DNA of 64,000 nt. Origin: Lachnospiraceae bacterium (GTDB taxonomy: Bacteria > Bacillota > Clostridia > Lachnospirales > Lachnospiraceae). The stretch spans positions 124,001 through 188,000 of the forward strand of contig JAGBEO010000005.1 in assembly GCA_017936885.1 (NCBI GenBank), written 5' to 3'. Below the pieces are notes generated by a model. The model was not told the DNA's origin. It did no database searches and saw only the letters and a list, made by a program, of their open reading frames with translations. Of this stretch, positions 24,532 through 34,083 are shown piece by piece (position 1 is the first letter of the stretch; every line of letters starts with the position of its first letter). Both the position numbers and the translations under genes were made by a program.

Positions 24532-25746
24532 TTAGTTCTTCCCTCCGAGCAATCTCTTGACCGTCTTCTGCGGGTTAAAGTCTTCCATATCATCCGGCAC
24601 ATTCTGTCCATGTGTCACATAAGATAAAGATGCTCCCGTATATAGCCGCAAATTCAGTAAATTGCCTAATGTAGTAGTCTCATCCAGTTTTGTAAAAATA
24701 AGCTTATAGTCTGCCATTTCTTTATAGGAATCTGCTATACTGATCAGATCACGGTACTTCGTTGTAGCACTTACGACCAGATATACCTCTTTTTCCACCT
24801 TATCATCCACGGAGTGAATAAAATTACTCATGTTATCTTTCTGTGTGCTGTTCTGATGGGAATGGCCTGCCGTATCCACCAGAATATAATCAAAGTCCTT
24901 AAAATCTTCCATTGCTTTTTCAAGTTCTTCCACGGTATAAATCACGCGAAACGGCACTTCAAGAATATTGGCATATGTGCGTAACTGCTCTGCCGCAGCG
25001 ATACGGTAAGTATCCGCTGTCAGAAGGGCCACCTTCTTCTTCTCATCCACACGGAATTTAGATGCAATTTTAGCAATCGTAGTCGTCTTGCCTACACCGG
25101 TAGGGCCGATAAAGAATACCATCTTAATACCGTTTGCAGCCGGTGTAATACCGTTTGGCTTGCCGAATTTAAGGATCATCTTCTGATAAATATTGGCGAG
25201 TGCATAGTCAAAGGGCAGATTGGGCTTATTAAGCTGTTCTATCTCTTCTATAATCTCCCTGGCATATTTCTCATCTACCTCATTATCCAGCATAGTGCAG
25301 TGAAGAAGCCGCATGAATTTATCCGTCTCTGTTTCTTCTTTCTTCTCTTCTTCCGCCTTGCTTTCCTTCTCTTCCTTTTCCTCTTCCGGTCTCTGAAGCT
25401 GCTGTTCCAACAGAGACTGTAAACTGTCTAACTTCTCCTCTATGGCACTGCTTTCTTTCTTTGCAGGCGGTTCCGCAGCCGCAGTTGGAGCGCTCTTAGC
25501 AAGTTCTGCCTCCCTGTTCTGGCTGGAAGCAATCACACTGTTGATCGCAGACACTGCCGCCGTGTATTTCTCACTTTCCTCTTCCAGCGCAACCGTAACT
25601 TCCACCATATGGGGCTTTAGGAATGCCAGAAATCCTTTTTTCTTCACATTCTTGACGTTCATTACGACTACGCCTTCCCCTAATTCCTTCTTTGCCGCAG
25701 AAATTGCTTCATTTTCAGTTTTTGCAGTAAATTTCTTGATTATCAT
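24532..25746 (-). CDS. flhF: SRP-type GTPase FlhF
   Basis: Third member of the SRP GTPases, which marks the site of flagellar assembly at the membrane. An N-terminal B domain (1-70) is followed by a charged low-complexity linker (about 80-140, Glu/Lys blocks), then the N and G domains with P-loop GPTGVGKT (214-221), DTAGHS as G3 and TKLDET as G4. At 404 residues it is full length. The start codon shares one base with the flhA stop (TAATG at 25744-25748), so translation is coupled. Confidence 0.96.
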   Translation of the reverse strand: MIIKKFTAKTENEAISAAKKELGEGVVVMNVKNVKKKGFLAFLKPHMVEVTVALEEESEKYTAAVSAINSVIASSQNREAELAKSAPTAAAEPPAKKESSAIEEKLDSLQSLLEQQLQRPEEEKEEKESKAEEEKKEETETDKFMRLLHCTMLDNEVDEKYAREIIEEIEQLNKPNLPFDYALANIYQKMILKFGKPNGITPAANGIKMVFFIGPTGVGKTTTIAKIASKFRVDEKKKVALLTADTYRIAAAEQLRTYANILEVPFRVIYTVEELEKAMEDFKDFDYILVDTAGHSHQNSTQKDNMSNFIHSVDDKVEKEVYLVVSATTKYRDLISIADSYKEMADYKLIFTKLDETTTLGNLLNLRLYTGASLSYVTHGQNVPDDMEDFNPQKTVKRLLGGKN

Positions 25747-27788
25747 TATGCTGTCACCATCCCAACAGACTGTAATTCAATACTGGACTCTATCTCGTTA
25801 TAAGATACAACAACCAGATCCTTATAATAATCCTCTGTCAATTTCTTAAAGTACACTCTCACAATAGGCGAAGTAATTACGATCGGCATCTTACCCAGAT
25901 CTTCCAGTTTCTTCGTCTCCACACCGACAGAATCCATAATCGCTTTCGTCTTGGCAGGATCTAAAGTCAGATAAGCTCCCTGCTCCGTCTGTTTCACGCT
26001 CGCCATGATCTCCTGCTCTACTTTCGGATCAAGAGTCACCACACTGGTGGTCTCACCCACCGGGAAGAACTTATTGGAAATAGCCCGCTTCAGACTCTGT
26101 CTGACATACTCTGTCAAAATATCCGTATCTCTTGTTGTCGCCGCATAATCGGCAAGTGTCTCAAATATAGTAAGCAGATCCCTGATCGAAATGCCCTCTC
26201 TCAACAGATTTTGCAGTACTTTCTGTATCTCACCAAGCCCAAGCAGCTTCGGTACCAGTTCTTCCACAAGCGAAGGATTTGACTCTTTTAAGTTGTTGAC
26301 CAGATTCTGTACATCCTGTCTTGTAAGAAGTTCTGCTATGTACTGTCTGATAATCTCCGTCAAATGTGTCGCAATGATGGACGGCGGATCAACTACCGTA
26401 TAGCCCATACTTTCCGCACGTTCTCTCTGTCCCTCCGTAATCCAGATGGCAGGCAGATGGAACGATGGTTCAAAGGTCGGAATACCTGTGATTTCCTCTT
26501 CTACATATCCGGGGTTCATTGCCATATAATGGTCAAACAGAATCTCTCCTTCACTGACCTGCACACCCTTTATTTTAATAATATATTGGTTTGGATTCAA
26601 TTGTATGTTATCACGAAGACGAATAATAGGCACTACCGTACCAAGCTCTAAAGCAATCTGACGGCGGATCATAACAACACGATCCAGTAAGTCGCCGCCC
26701 TGATTCACATCCGCAAGCGGGATAATACCGTAACCGAACTCCAGCTCGATGGGGTCTACCTGCAGCAGGGACGTGACGTTTTCCGGCTGCCTGATTTCCT
26801 CTGCAGCGGCTTCTTCCTCATCCGCCTCATGCTCAATCTCGGCTGTCTCAATGGTGCCTGCCATAACTCTGCCTACTATGACAAAAACAAACCCTAATCC
26901 GACGAAAATAAATGTATTCAGCGGTGTGACAATACCCAGTCCGGCTATCACCGCCCCCACCAGATACAGTACCTTCGGCACACCGAATAACTGTCTGATC
27001 AGCACCGTACCGAAATCCGCATCTTTAGAACCTTTCGTAACCAGAATACCTGTTGACAAAGAAATGAGCAACGACGGGATCTGGCTGACCAGACCATCAC
27101 CGATGGTCAGGATCGTATATTTGTTCAGGGCATCATTCATCTCCATGCCCTGACGTGTCACACCCATGGCGATACCGCCTATGATGTTGACGGCAGTAAT
27201 AATCAGACCTGCGGTAGCATCTCCCTTAACATACTTCACCGCACCATCCATGGAACCGAAGAAACTGGATTCTTCCTGAATCTTATCCCTGCGCCGCTTC
27301 GCCTCGGCATCTGTAATCGCCCCGGTATTTAAGTCGGCATCAATCGCCATCTGTTTACCCGGCATGGCATCCAAAGTAAATCTGGCTGTAACCTCAGCCA
27401 CACGTTCGGAACCTTTGTTGATCACCATAAACTGTATAATAATCAAAATAATAAAGACAATAGCGCCAATGATAAGATCACCGCCGCCTACGTACTGACC
27501 GAATGTCTGTACGACGTTACCGGGATCACCGGTCGTAAGAATCAATCGGGTAGAAGAAACGTTCAATGCGATCCTGAATACCGTGGTGAACAGCAAGATC
27601 GTAGGGAAATAAGACATATTTAACACTTCTGTTGCAAACATACAGCCGAACATGACAGTAAATGCCACTGCAATATTACATGCCAGAAGAACATCCAAAA
27701 GCTCCGAGGGAATCGGTACAATCAACATAATAAATGCAGCAAGTACATACGCAGCCACACCCAGATCAGCCTTCTTCAAGTTTCCCAT
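25746..27788 (-). CDS. flhA: Flagellar type III export gate protein FlhA
   Basis: Main ion-conducting and substrate-docking component of the flagellar export gate. The N-terminal half has eight membrane helices; the highly conserved cytoplasmic loop ARFTLDAMPGKQMAIDADLNTGAIT sits at about residues 135-160, with the family's key Asp and Arg/Lys residues. An acidic linker (about 325-345, HEADEEEAAAEE) leads to the cytosolic ring domain that binds export chaperones (345-680). At 680 residues the length is normal. It lies between flhB and flhF. Confidence 0.98.
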   Translation of the reverse strand: MGNLKKADLGVAAYVLAAFIMLIVPIPSELLDVLLACNIAVAFTVMFGCMFATEVLNMSYFPTILLFTTVFRIALNVSSTRLILTTGDPGNVVQTFGQYVGGGDLIIGAIVFIILIIIQFMVINKGSERVAEVTARFTLDAMPGKQMAIDADLNTGAITDAEAKRRRDKIQEESSFFGSMDGAVKYVKGDATAGLIITAVNIIGGIAMGVTRQGMEMNDALNKYTILTIGDGLVSQIPSLLISLSTGILVTKGSKDADFGTVLIRQLFGVPKVLYLVGAVIAGLGIVTPLNTFIFVGLGFVFVIVGRVMAGTIETAEIEHEADEEEAAAEEIRQPENVTSLLQVDPIELEFGYGIIPLADVNQGGDLLDRVVMIRRQIALELGTVVPIIRLRDNIQLNPNQYIIKIKGVQVSEGEILFDHYMAMNPGYVEEEITGIPTFEPSFHLPAIWITEGQRERAESMGYTVVDPPSIIATHLTEIIRQYIAELLTRQDVQNLVNNLKESNPSLVEELVPKLLGLGEIQKVLQNLLREGISIRDLLTIFETLADYAATTRDTDILTEYVRQSLKRAISNKFFPVGETTSVVTLDPKVEQEIMASVKQTEQGAYLTLDPAKTKAIMDSVGVETKKLEDLGKMPIVITSPIVRVYFKKLTEDYYKDLVVVSYNEIESSIELQSVGMVTA

Positions 27789-27823
27789 CTGTTTCTTCTC
27801 CTTTCCCTGTTTTTCTTTTCACA

Positions 27824-28936
27824 CTAGACTTTGCCCTGTAAGTGATATACAAAGGCAAGCACCTCTGCCACCGCCTGATACAGTTCCGGCGGCACCACGC
27901 TGCCCACTTCTACATTAGCATACAGCATACGGGCAAGCGGTTTATTTTCCACAATTTCAATATGATGCTCTTTCGCAGTCTCCTTAATCTTCTGTGCCAG
28001 ATAATCCGCACCCTTAGCCACCACATAAGGAGCATCATATAAATCCGGATCATATTTAATTGCCACTGCAAAATGTGTCGGATTCGTAATAACCACATCT
28101 GCTTCCGGAAGCTGCTGCATCATACGCCGTCTGGATGCCTCCTGCATTCTCTGACGCTGCTTGCTCTTGATCTGCGGGTCACCTTCCTGATTCTTATACT
28201 CATCCTTCACTTCCTGCTTGGTCATCCTCATATCCTTCTTAAACTTGATCTTCTGATAAGCGAAGTCAAGGATCGCGATAACCATATACCAGAGTGCAAT
28301 GCGCAGCCCAAGTCCCATCACAAGCGTTCCTACCTGTGCGATTGCCTGATTTAAAGACAGATCATAGAACAGATATAAAGGCGGCATATTTTTCTTTAAA
28401 TAGGAAAACACCACATAAGAGATCAAGCCAATCTTTAAAATGGATTTTAATAATTCCACGAGTGAATTAACCGAAAAAATACGCTTGAATCCGCTAACCG
28501 GATTTAATTTGCTGAACTTCGGCTTCATTGGCTTGGTAGTGGGCTTCCACTTTACCTGCACCACATTACATACAAATGACACAATAAATCCAACCAGCAA
28601 AAAGGGCGCCAGAATCATCAGCACTCTGCTCATTGATTTAATAAATATTGCGCTGAGAGTCTGTTCCGGCACATTGCCGTCATACATCTTGATGTACTCA
28701 GGTATCTGGGAATAAATATCATACATATTTCCCACAAAATAAGTGCCCATATTTTCAATCCAGATATAAAGCAGCGCAAAGATCGCTAACAATTCAAAGG
28801 CACTGGTTACCTCCTTACTCTTGGCAACCTGGCCTTCCTTACGGGCATCTTCCAGTTTCTTGGAAGTAGGCTCTTCTGTTTTCTCCCCGCCGGGTCCGTC
28901 CTTGGCGAAGAATTGGAGATTATACTCTAAAATCAC
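27824..28936 (-). CDS. flhB: Flagellar export switch protein FlhB
   Basis: Export-gate protein that switches substrate class from rod/hook to filament. Four membrane helices lie in residues 45-235, and the cytoplasmic domain carries the self-cleavage site NPTH (N285-H288). The cleaved C-terminal part continues with FAVAIKYD and the ALARMLY-like conserved region. At 370 residues it is complete and separate from FliR (they are fused in some Clostridia). The first four bases overlap the fliR stop (28933-28936), which couples translation. Confidence 0.97.
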   Translation of the reverse strand: MILEYNLQFFAKDGPGGEKTEEPTSKKLEDARKEGQVAKSKEVTSAFELLAIFALLYIWIENMGTYFVGNMYDIYSQIPEYIKMYDGNVPEQTLSAIFIKSMSRVLMILAPFLLVGFIVSFVCNVVQVKWKPTTKPMKPKFSKLNPVSGFKRIFSVNSLVELLKSILKIGLISYVVFSYLKKNMPPLYLFYDLSLNQAIAQVGTLVMGLGLRIALWYMVIAILDFAYQKIKFKKDMRMTKQEVKDEYKNQEGDPQIKSKQRQRMQEASRRRMMQQLPEADVVITNPTHFAVAIKYDPDLYDAPYVVAKGADYLAQKIKETAKEHHIEIVENKPLARMLYANVEVGSVVPPELYQAVAEVLAFVYHLQGKV

Positions 28937-29712
28937 GTCATCCCCTCCACAAAAGATACGATCATTCTCTTCATTTCCGTAAATACGAAATCCGCTGCAC
29001 CGGGAAGCATCCTGACTGTTAAGAACATGATCCCCAGTCCCACCAGCATCTTAAGCTGCATACCCACAGCAAACATATTAAGCTGCGGTGATACCTTGGC
29101 AAGTACACCAAGAATAACATTTAACAAAATCATGGTACAAAAAATCGGAAGTATGATACGAAAACCGATCGCAATATAATCCGACAAAAACATTATAACG
29201 GATTCCAGTAACGCTTCCGTCTTAAATACCGCTCCATTAATCGGTATTAAAGTAAAGGTATCTATCAGTGCCTGTAACAGATACCGATACATGCCTGTAA
29301 TAATCAAAAATAATGTAAACAAATATTGATAATAGACACCGCTAAAGGTTGCCTGTTCTTTGGTAGTCGGATCCATCAGGGAAACCATGGAAACGCCGAT
29401 CTCCATATCCGCAATGCTTCCCGCGAATGCAGTCACCGTAGTACAGATCTGCGCTCCCCATCCGATCAGGAAACCGGTCAATGCCTCTTTCATGACTATA
29501 ATAGCATAACCAAGCAGGCTGTCATAGACAACTTCATTATGATCTACCGCCTGAAAAACCAGATACGCAAGAAAAATGCTAAATCCCACTCTCACTCTCC
29601 GGGGCACATTGGTCATACTGAAAAAGGGCGCAATATAGATAAAACAGCTAATCCTGACCAGAATCAGTAAAAAGTATTCTAAATCTGCATAAGTAAAAGT
29701 AAAATCGATCAT
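28933..29712 (-). CDS. fliR: Flagellar export gate protein FliR
   Basis: Integral membrane protein of the FliP-FliQ-FliR export channel. Its 259 residues are nearly all hydrophobic, with about six helices; the conserved SAPFFSMTNVPRRVRVGFS-like segment near residue 35 and the FLIGWGAQICTTVTAFAGSIADMEIG region near residue 85 identify it. It lies between fliQ (14-base gap) and flhB (4-base overlap). Confidence 0.95.
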   Translation of the reverse strand: MIDFTFTYADLEYFLLILVRISCFIYIAPFFSMTNVPRRVRVGFSIFLAYLVFQAVDHNEVVYDSLLGYAIIVMKEALTGFLIGWGAQICTTVTAFAGSIADMEIGVSMVSLMDPTTKEQATFSGVYYQYLFTLFLIITGMYRYLLQALIDTFTLIPINGAVFKTEALLESVIMFLSDYIAIGFRIILPIFCTMILLNVILGVLAKVSPQLNMFAVGMQLKMLVGLGIMFLTVRMLPGAADFVFTEMKRMIVSFVEGMT

Positions 29713-29726
29713 TCTGCCACTTTCTT

Positions 29727-29996
29727 TTATCTGATATAAGCACTAAAATTCAGCCATAGGTTTGTCATATATTCTACAATTGTATTCATAATCCAGTGTC
29801 CCAATAGAATAAGCGTCAAAAAAATAGCAAGTATCTTCGGTACAAAGGTAAGTGTCTGCTCCTGGATCGATGTAACCGTCTGAAAGATACTGACAATAAG
29901 ACCTACAATTAACGACACCAACAAAAGAGGTGCCGAACATTTGATGATGGTAAACAATGCCTCTGAGGCAATGGCGGTGACGTCATCTATTGTCAT
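29727..29996 (-). CDS. fliQ: Flagellar export gate protein FliQ
   Basis: Small export-channel subunit of 89 residues, with two membrane helices forming the FliQ hairpin that wraps the FliP-FliR core. The family pattern is clear: ITTLLV-like SALFTIIKCSAPLLLVSLIVGLIVSIFQTVTSIQEQTLTFVPKILAIF. The ATG follows GGAAAGGATGTGAAGAT. The 90-base gap upstream of it, after fliP, is the longest within the export-gate genes and holds no obvious gene. Confidence 0.96.
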   Translation of the reverse strand: MTIDDVTAIASEALFTIIKCSAPLLLVSLIVGLIVSIFQTVTSIQEQTLTFVPKILAIFLTLILLGHWIMNTIVEYMTNLWLNFSAYIR

Positions 29997-30086
29997 ATCT
30001 TCACATCCTTTCCCAATTCATGAATCCTGCTTCTATCCGGTTTCAAATCCCCGTAGCTAATACATCCCGCAGTCAGCAAATGGCCG

Positions 30087-30971
30087 CTAATAGATATAAA
30101 AACTCTCTACCAGTTCCTTGATCACCAGATACCATCCGTCTGCCAGTACAAAGAGCAGAATCTTAAACGGCATGGAAATGGTAGTAGGCGGCAGCATCAT
30201 CATACCCATACTCATCAGGGTCGATGCCACAACCATATCAATTACAATAAACGGTATATAAATCAGGAATCCGATAATAAAAGCCATTCTCAACTCGCTG
30301 ATAATAAAGCTCGGCACCAGCACACTCATCGGAATGGCGTCAAGACTTCCGTCCCACTCCGTACGGTTAATTTCCATAAAGAGGCTGACATCTTTCTTCT
30401 GTGTCTGCCGGTACATATATTCCCGTATCGGCTGAACCGCCTTCGTAAGCGCTTCCTCCTGCTCCAGTTCTCCCGCCTCATACGGAACTACCGCTTCCGT
30501 ATAAATGGTTGCCAGTGTGGGCTGCATAATGAAGAACGTCAAAAAGAGCGCAAGACCTATCAATACTATGTTAGGCGGCGCCGTCTGCGTATTCAATGCC
30601 TGCCTCGTAAAATGCAGAACAATGATAATTCTGGTAAACGAGGTTAACATTATAATCAATGACGGTGCAATAGCAATTAGGGTAAGGATTACCAGAATAC
30701 GCAAAGCGCCATTCACACTTCCATTACCATTGTTGTATGTAACCGTCACCGTATTGGCTATATTAAGTTCTGATAAATCATCGGCATTGTCCGATGCTCC
30801 GGGTTCCTCAATATTAGTCCGCTCTTCATTCGTACCTGTAAGATTGGACTCCCGGTACGGAGTGTCATTCGTTGCATATGCCGTCGTCTTCTGACTAAGA
30901 CACAATATGCCTGCCATAAACAGCAGGCATACCAGTTTTGCCAAATAATATCCGGAAAAATATTTCTTCAT
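30087..30971 (-). CDS. fliP: Flagellar export gate protein FliP
   Basis: Core subunit of the export channel, 294 residues. A cleavable signal peptide (about 1-33, ending TTAYA) and a hydrophilic stretch of about 45 residues precede the conserved membrane domain: IALSLIIMLTSFTRIIIVLHFTRQAL-type start, then PPNIVLIGLALFLTFFIMQP, a loop with QKKDVSLFMEI, and the last helices with VDMVVASTLMSMGMMMLPP. The length is on the long side because of the N-terminal extension. It overlaps fliO by four bases. Confidence 0.97.
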   Translation of the reverse strand: MKKYFSGYYLAKLVCLLFMAGILCLSQKTTAYATNDTPYRESNLTGTNEERTNIEEPGASDNADDLSELNIANTVTVTYNNGNGSVNGALRILVILTLIAIAPSLIIMLTSFTRIIIVLHFTRQALNTQTAPPNIVLIGLALFLTFFIMQPTLATIYTEAVVPYEAGELEQEEALTKAVQPIREYMYRQTQKKDVSLFMEINRTEWDGSLDAIPMSVLVPSFIISELRMAFIIGFLIYIPFIVIDMVVASTLMSMGMMMLPPTTISMPFKILLFVLADGWYLVIKELVESFYIY

Positions 30972-31351
30972 TCGTCTCGCCCATCTTCTTTTTCCAGAAA
31001 ATTTCCTTTTTGCACTTTAGCCAAAATATCCCTAAAAGAAGATACTTTAGACATTTCTCCCTCGGAAAAGCATAACTCGTCCTCAGGAATCTCTGCTAAC
31101 ATTGTAACAGTATCTTTACAAACTGCAACTGCCAAATATTTCTTTCCGATTCTGATAATCTGGATATACTTATTATTAGTCAGGCGCAGTGCCTCAACCA
31201 TCTCCATATTTGCACCGACGGTTTTGCTCTTCTGATATCCCGCCGTCCATTTCGTAACCCAGTAGGTAAGCGCTAACACAAATACAAAGATGATTAATAT
31301 CGTTATGAACTGTATATAGGAATCAGCTCTGTCCGATACCGCAAGTATCAT
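30968..31351 (-). CDS. fliO: Flagellar biosynthesis protein FliO
   Basis: Small bitopic membrane protein that helps FliP assemble and is not part of the mature gate. Its 127 residues comprise one membrane helix (about 14-33), followed by a cytoplasmic SH3-like part with the family pattern VEALRLTNNKYIQIIRIGKKYLAVAVCKDTVTMLAEI. It sits between cheY (one shared base, TAATG) and fliP (ATGA overlap), so all three are tightly coupled. Sequence conservation in this family is low, but position and pattern agree. Confidence 0.92.
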   Translation of the reverse strand: MILAVSDRADSYIQFITILIIFVFVLALTYWVTKWTAGYQKSKTVGANMEMVEALRLTNNKYIQIIRIGKKYLAVAVCKDTVTMLAEIPEDELCFSEGEMSKVSSFRDILAKVQKGNFLEKEDGRDE

Positions 31352-31713
31352 TATCCCACTACCTTCTTAACCGCCTCTAACACACGGTCTGCCTGGAAAG
31401 GTTTTACAATGAAATCCTTTGCTCCGGACTGAATAGACTCAATAACCATTGCCTGCTGTCCCATGGCAGAACACATAATAACAGTAGCGCTTGGATCGGC
31501 TGCTTTAATTTTCTTAAGAGCCTGAATACCGTCCATCTCCGGCATTGTAATATCCATCAGTACAAGATCCGGCTTCAGTTCATTGTATTTTTCAACTGCT
31601 TTCGCTCCATTCTCAGCTTCACCGGCTACATTATACCCGTTCTTGGTCAGGATATCTTTGATCATCATACGCATGAACGCTGCATCATCACATACTAAAA
31701 TATTTTTTGCCAT
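31351..31713 (-). CDS. cheY: Chemotaxis response regulator CheY
   Basis: Single-domain receiver (120 residues) that carries the signal from CheA to the motor switch (FliM/FliY). The full set of residues is present: acidic pair Asp9/Asp10, phospho-acceptor Asp54 (LVLMDITMPEMDG), Ser82 in the Thr/Ser position and Lys104 (FIVKPF). It is encoded between fliY and fliO, away from cheA, as in Bacillus. Confidence 0.97.
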   Translation of the reverse strand: MAKNILVCDDAAFMRMMIKDILTKNGYNVAGEAENGAKAVEKYNELKPDLVLMDITMPEMDGIQALKKIKAADPSATVIMCSAMGQQAMVIESIQSGAKDFIVKPFQADRVLEAVKKVVG

Positions 31714-31733
31714 TTTTCTTCTCCTATTTCATA

Positions 31734-32999
31734 TTATTTGATAATTTCAGTTACTCGAACACCAAAACTTTCTTCGATTACTACTACTTCACCTTTTGCA
31801 ACAAATTTACCGTTGACTAATACATCGATTGGTTCACCGGCAATTTTATCCAGTTCAATGATAGTACCCGGAGCGAAATCCAGAATATCTGAAATGGATT
31901 TAGAGGTTCTTCCAAGTTCTACGGTAACCTCCAACGGCACATCTTTAATCAAGCTGATATTCTCCTGGCTTTGCATCGGATTAAAATCATTGGAGAAGCT
32001 TTGAAACTGTGCAGGCTGTATATTCATATTAGGCTGCATCTGCATTTGCGGCATTCCCATTTGCATCTGCGGCATCTGCATCTGTTGCATTCCCATCTGC
32101 ATCTGCGGCATTCCCATCTGCCCCATGCCCATCTGATTCATACCCATTTGGTTCATGTCCATCTGTGGTGCCATCTGCTGACTCATATCCATCTGCGGTG
32201 CAGGTGAAGGTGCTGACATCTGCGGTGCGGCCGGTTCAGGCGCCGGTTCTGTGGTATCTCCACCACCCTGACTGCTTATGAAAGTATTGTATAATTCTTT
32301 TGCAAAATCAATCGGATACAACTGCATAATCGTGGAATCAACCAGATCATCAATCTGCATACGAAAAGCAATTTTACAAAAGGTTCCTTCCAAAAATTCT
32401 GCTATATCACCACCGGATTTGAAAGCTGTAAGATCAACTAAACTAGCCTCCGGGGGGCTGATATCAATCATCTTGCCAAGCATAGTGGAAAGAGATGTGG
32501 CGGCAGAACCCATCATCTGGTTCATCGCCTCGGAAATCGCACTCAAATGCAATTCTCCCAGTTCTCCGTCCGTATTGCTTCCGTCACCGCCCATCATTAA
32601 ATCGGTGATAACTTTTACATCATGTTCCTTTAATACGAGAATGTTAGATCCATCCAAGCCCACCGTATATTTAATCTGAATAAATACGCATGGCTTCTCA
32701 TATTCCGATAAAACATTCTCCCATGTCGCCAAAGTAACAACCGGAGTTGTAATATTAACTTTTCGATTAACAAGTGAATACAGCGTCGTGGCCGAAGACC
32801 CCATACTGATATTAGCCACTTCACCAATCGCATCTCTCTCTATCTCTGTCAAAAGCGATCCATCTAACTCAGCACCACCGGATGCCTCGGGTTCCGCTAC
32901 AGATGCCGCGGCAGCTTCCACGATATCACTGACATCGCTTGGCGAATCCATGCCGCTTAAGAGCGCATTTATTTCATCTTGTGATAACATTCCGTCCAT
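31734..32999 (-). CDS. fliY: Motor switch phosphatase FliY (CheC-FliN type)
   Basis: C-ring component that also dephosphorylates CheY-P at the motor. The N-terminus has a CheY-binding peptide like that of FliM (LSQDEINALLSGM). A CheC-like domain has two active sites, D56-E60-N63 and S153-E157-N160, and the C-terminal FliN domain (about 348-421) ends with VVVIEESFGVRVTEII. Between them lies an unusual linker (about 255-335) of Pro/Ala then Met/Gln/Gly repeats. The protein has 421 residues; the long linker makes it larger than most. It follows fliM by three bases. Confidence 0.97.
   Translation of the reverse strand: MDGMLSQDEINALLSGMDSPSDVSDIVEAAAASVAEPEASGGAELDGSLLTEIERDAIGEVANISMGSSATTLYSLVNRKVNITTPVVTLATWENVLSEYEKPCVFIQIKYTVGLDGSNILVLKEHDVKVITDLMMGGDGSNTDGELGELHLSAISEAMNQMMGSAATSLSTMLGKMIDISPPEASLVDLTAFKSGGDIAEFLEGTFCKIAFRMQIDDLVDSTIMQLYPIDFAKELYNTFISSQGGGDTTEPAPEPAAPQMSAPSPAPQMDMSQQMAPQMDMNQMGMNQMGMGQMGMPQMQMGMQQMQMPQMQMGMPQMQMQPNMNIQPAQFQSFSNDFNPMQSQENISLIKDVPLEVTVELGRTSKSISDILDFAPGTIIELDKIAGEPIDVLVNGKFVAKGEVVVIEESFGVRVTEIIK
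32025..32192 (-). repeat. Met/Gln-rich repeat tract in fliY
   Basis: About 56 codons encode degenerate 5-7 residue units of the type QMGMNQMGMGQMGMPQMQ, almost wholly Met, Gln, Gly and Pro. The DNA is correspondingly repetitive (CCCATCTG and CATCTGCGG units). Copy number may vary between strains by slippage. Confidence 0.8.
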
Positions 33000-33002
33000 G
33001 CT

Positions 33003-33983
33003 TTACTCCCCCTCTCTAATTACCGACGTTACTCTGACAGCATATTTATCTTTGCTGGAACCCGGTAATGCGGTGAATTTCTTAATATTGCCGACATAGA
33101 CCGTAAGATCCTGTTCTACCTCGGTATCTAATCGTATAATATCGCCGACCTGCAGATTAACAAAATCGTTGACCGATATATTGGTCTTGCCAAGTACTGC
33201 CTTAACAGGAACATCTACCCTCTTGATTAAGGCTTCGATATATTCCTCGAAATCCTCTTCATTCTGCTCCTGCATGTTAGCGTACCAATACTTGGTATTC
33301 AGCTTATCCATGACGCTCTCTAAAGTAAAGAACGGAAGACAAACGTTCATGAACCCTTCTACTTCACCTATTTTCACATTTAACGTAACGATCGCAATCA
33401 TATCATTCGGTGCAATAACCTGTGCGAACTGGGAGTTGGTTTCAATTCTCTCCATCACCGGATTGATATCAATCACATTCTTCCACGGTTCACGCATAAG
33501 CTGCATGCAGACCACCATCATCTTTTCTATGATCGTCATCTCTATCTCCGTGAAATCCCGGTTCTTATCCAGCGGATCTCCCGACCCGCCAAGCATTCTG
33601 TCTATCATTGCAAATCCAAGCTGGGCTGCCAACTCTATTATAATAGTACCTCCCAAAGGCTGGAAGTTTACAATACCTAAAATAACCGGATTGGAAAGTG
33701 CATTGGTAAATTCTGAGAAAATAACCGTCTCGGAACTTGCTACGGAAACCTGTATATTTTTCCTGAGATATACCGGAAGATTGGTTGACAGCAACCGTCC
33801 GTAGTGTTCATAAATAATTTCCAGCGTACGCAGATGCTCTTTGGAGAACTTTGTAGGACGTTTAAAATCATAGTTCTTCACCTGTTTGTCACTGGCATCG
33901 TTCATATCATCTGCATCTAACTCACCGCTGCTTAAGGCAGCGAGCAGATTATCAATCTCACTTTGAGATAGTACCTCTCCCAC
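33003..33983 (-). CDS. fliM: Flagellar motor switch protein FliM
   Basis: Middle part of the C ring, which binds CheY-P and reverses the motor. The N-terminal CheY-binding peptide reads LSQSEIDNLLAAL. The middle domain contains the family GGSGDP segment (LGGSGDPLDKNRDFTEIE), and the C-terminal FliN-like domain has LGKTNISVNDFVNLQVGDIIRLD. All three are in the usual order over 326 residues. It lies between fliL and fliY. The ATG is preceded by an AGGAGGTGAAC-type site. Confidence 0.98.
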   Translation of the reverse strand: MGEVLSQSEIDNLLAALSSGELDADDMNDASDKQVKNYDFKRPTKFSKEHLRTLEIIYEHYGRLLSTNLPVYLRKNIQVSVASSETVIFSEFTNALSNPVILGIVNFQPLGGTIIIELAAQLGFAMIDRMLGGSGDPLDKNRDFTEIEMTIIEKMMVVCMQLMREPWKNVIDINPVMERIETNSQFAQVIAPNDMIAIVTLNVKIGEVEGFMNVCLPFFTLESVMDKLNTKYWYANMQEQNEEDFEEYIEALIKRVDVPVKAVLGKTNISVNDFVNLQVGDIIRLDTEVEQDLTVYVGNIKKFTALPGSSKDKYAVRVTSVIREGE

Positions 33984-34083
33984 GAAAGTTCACCTCCTGT
34001 GGTACTATTTTAAAACATCATATTCCCGCAAGAATCTTTATTTCCTTGCTGCTGCGCGGTTCCCTATTGAGCCGCCCGGCATA

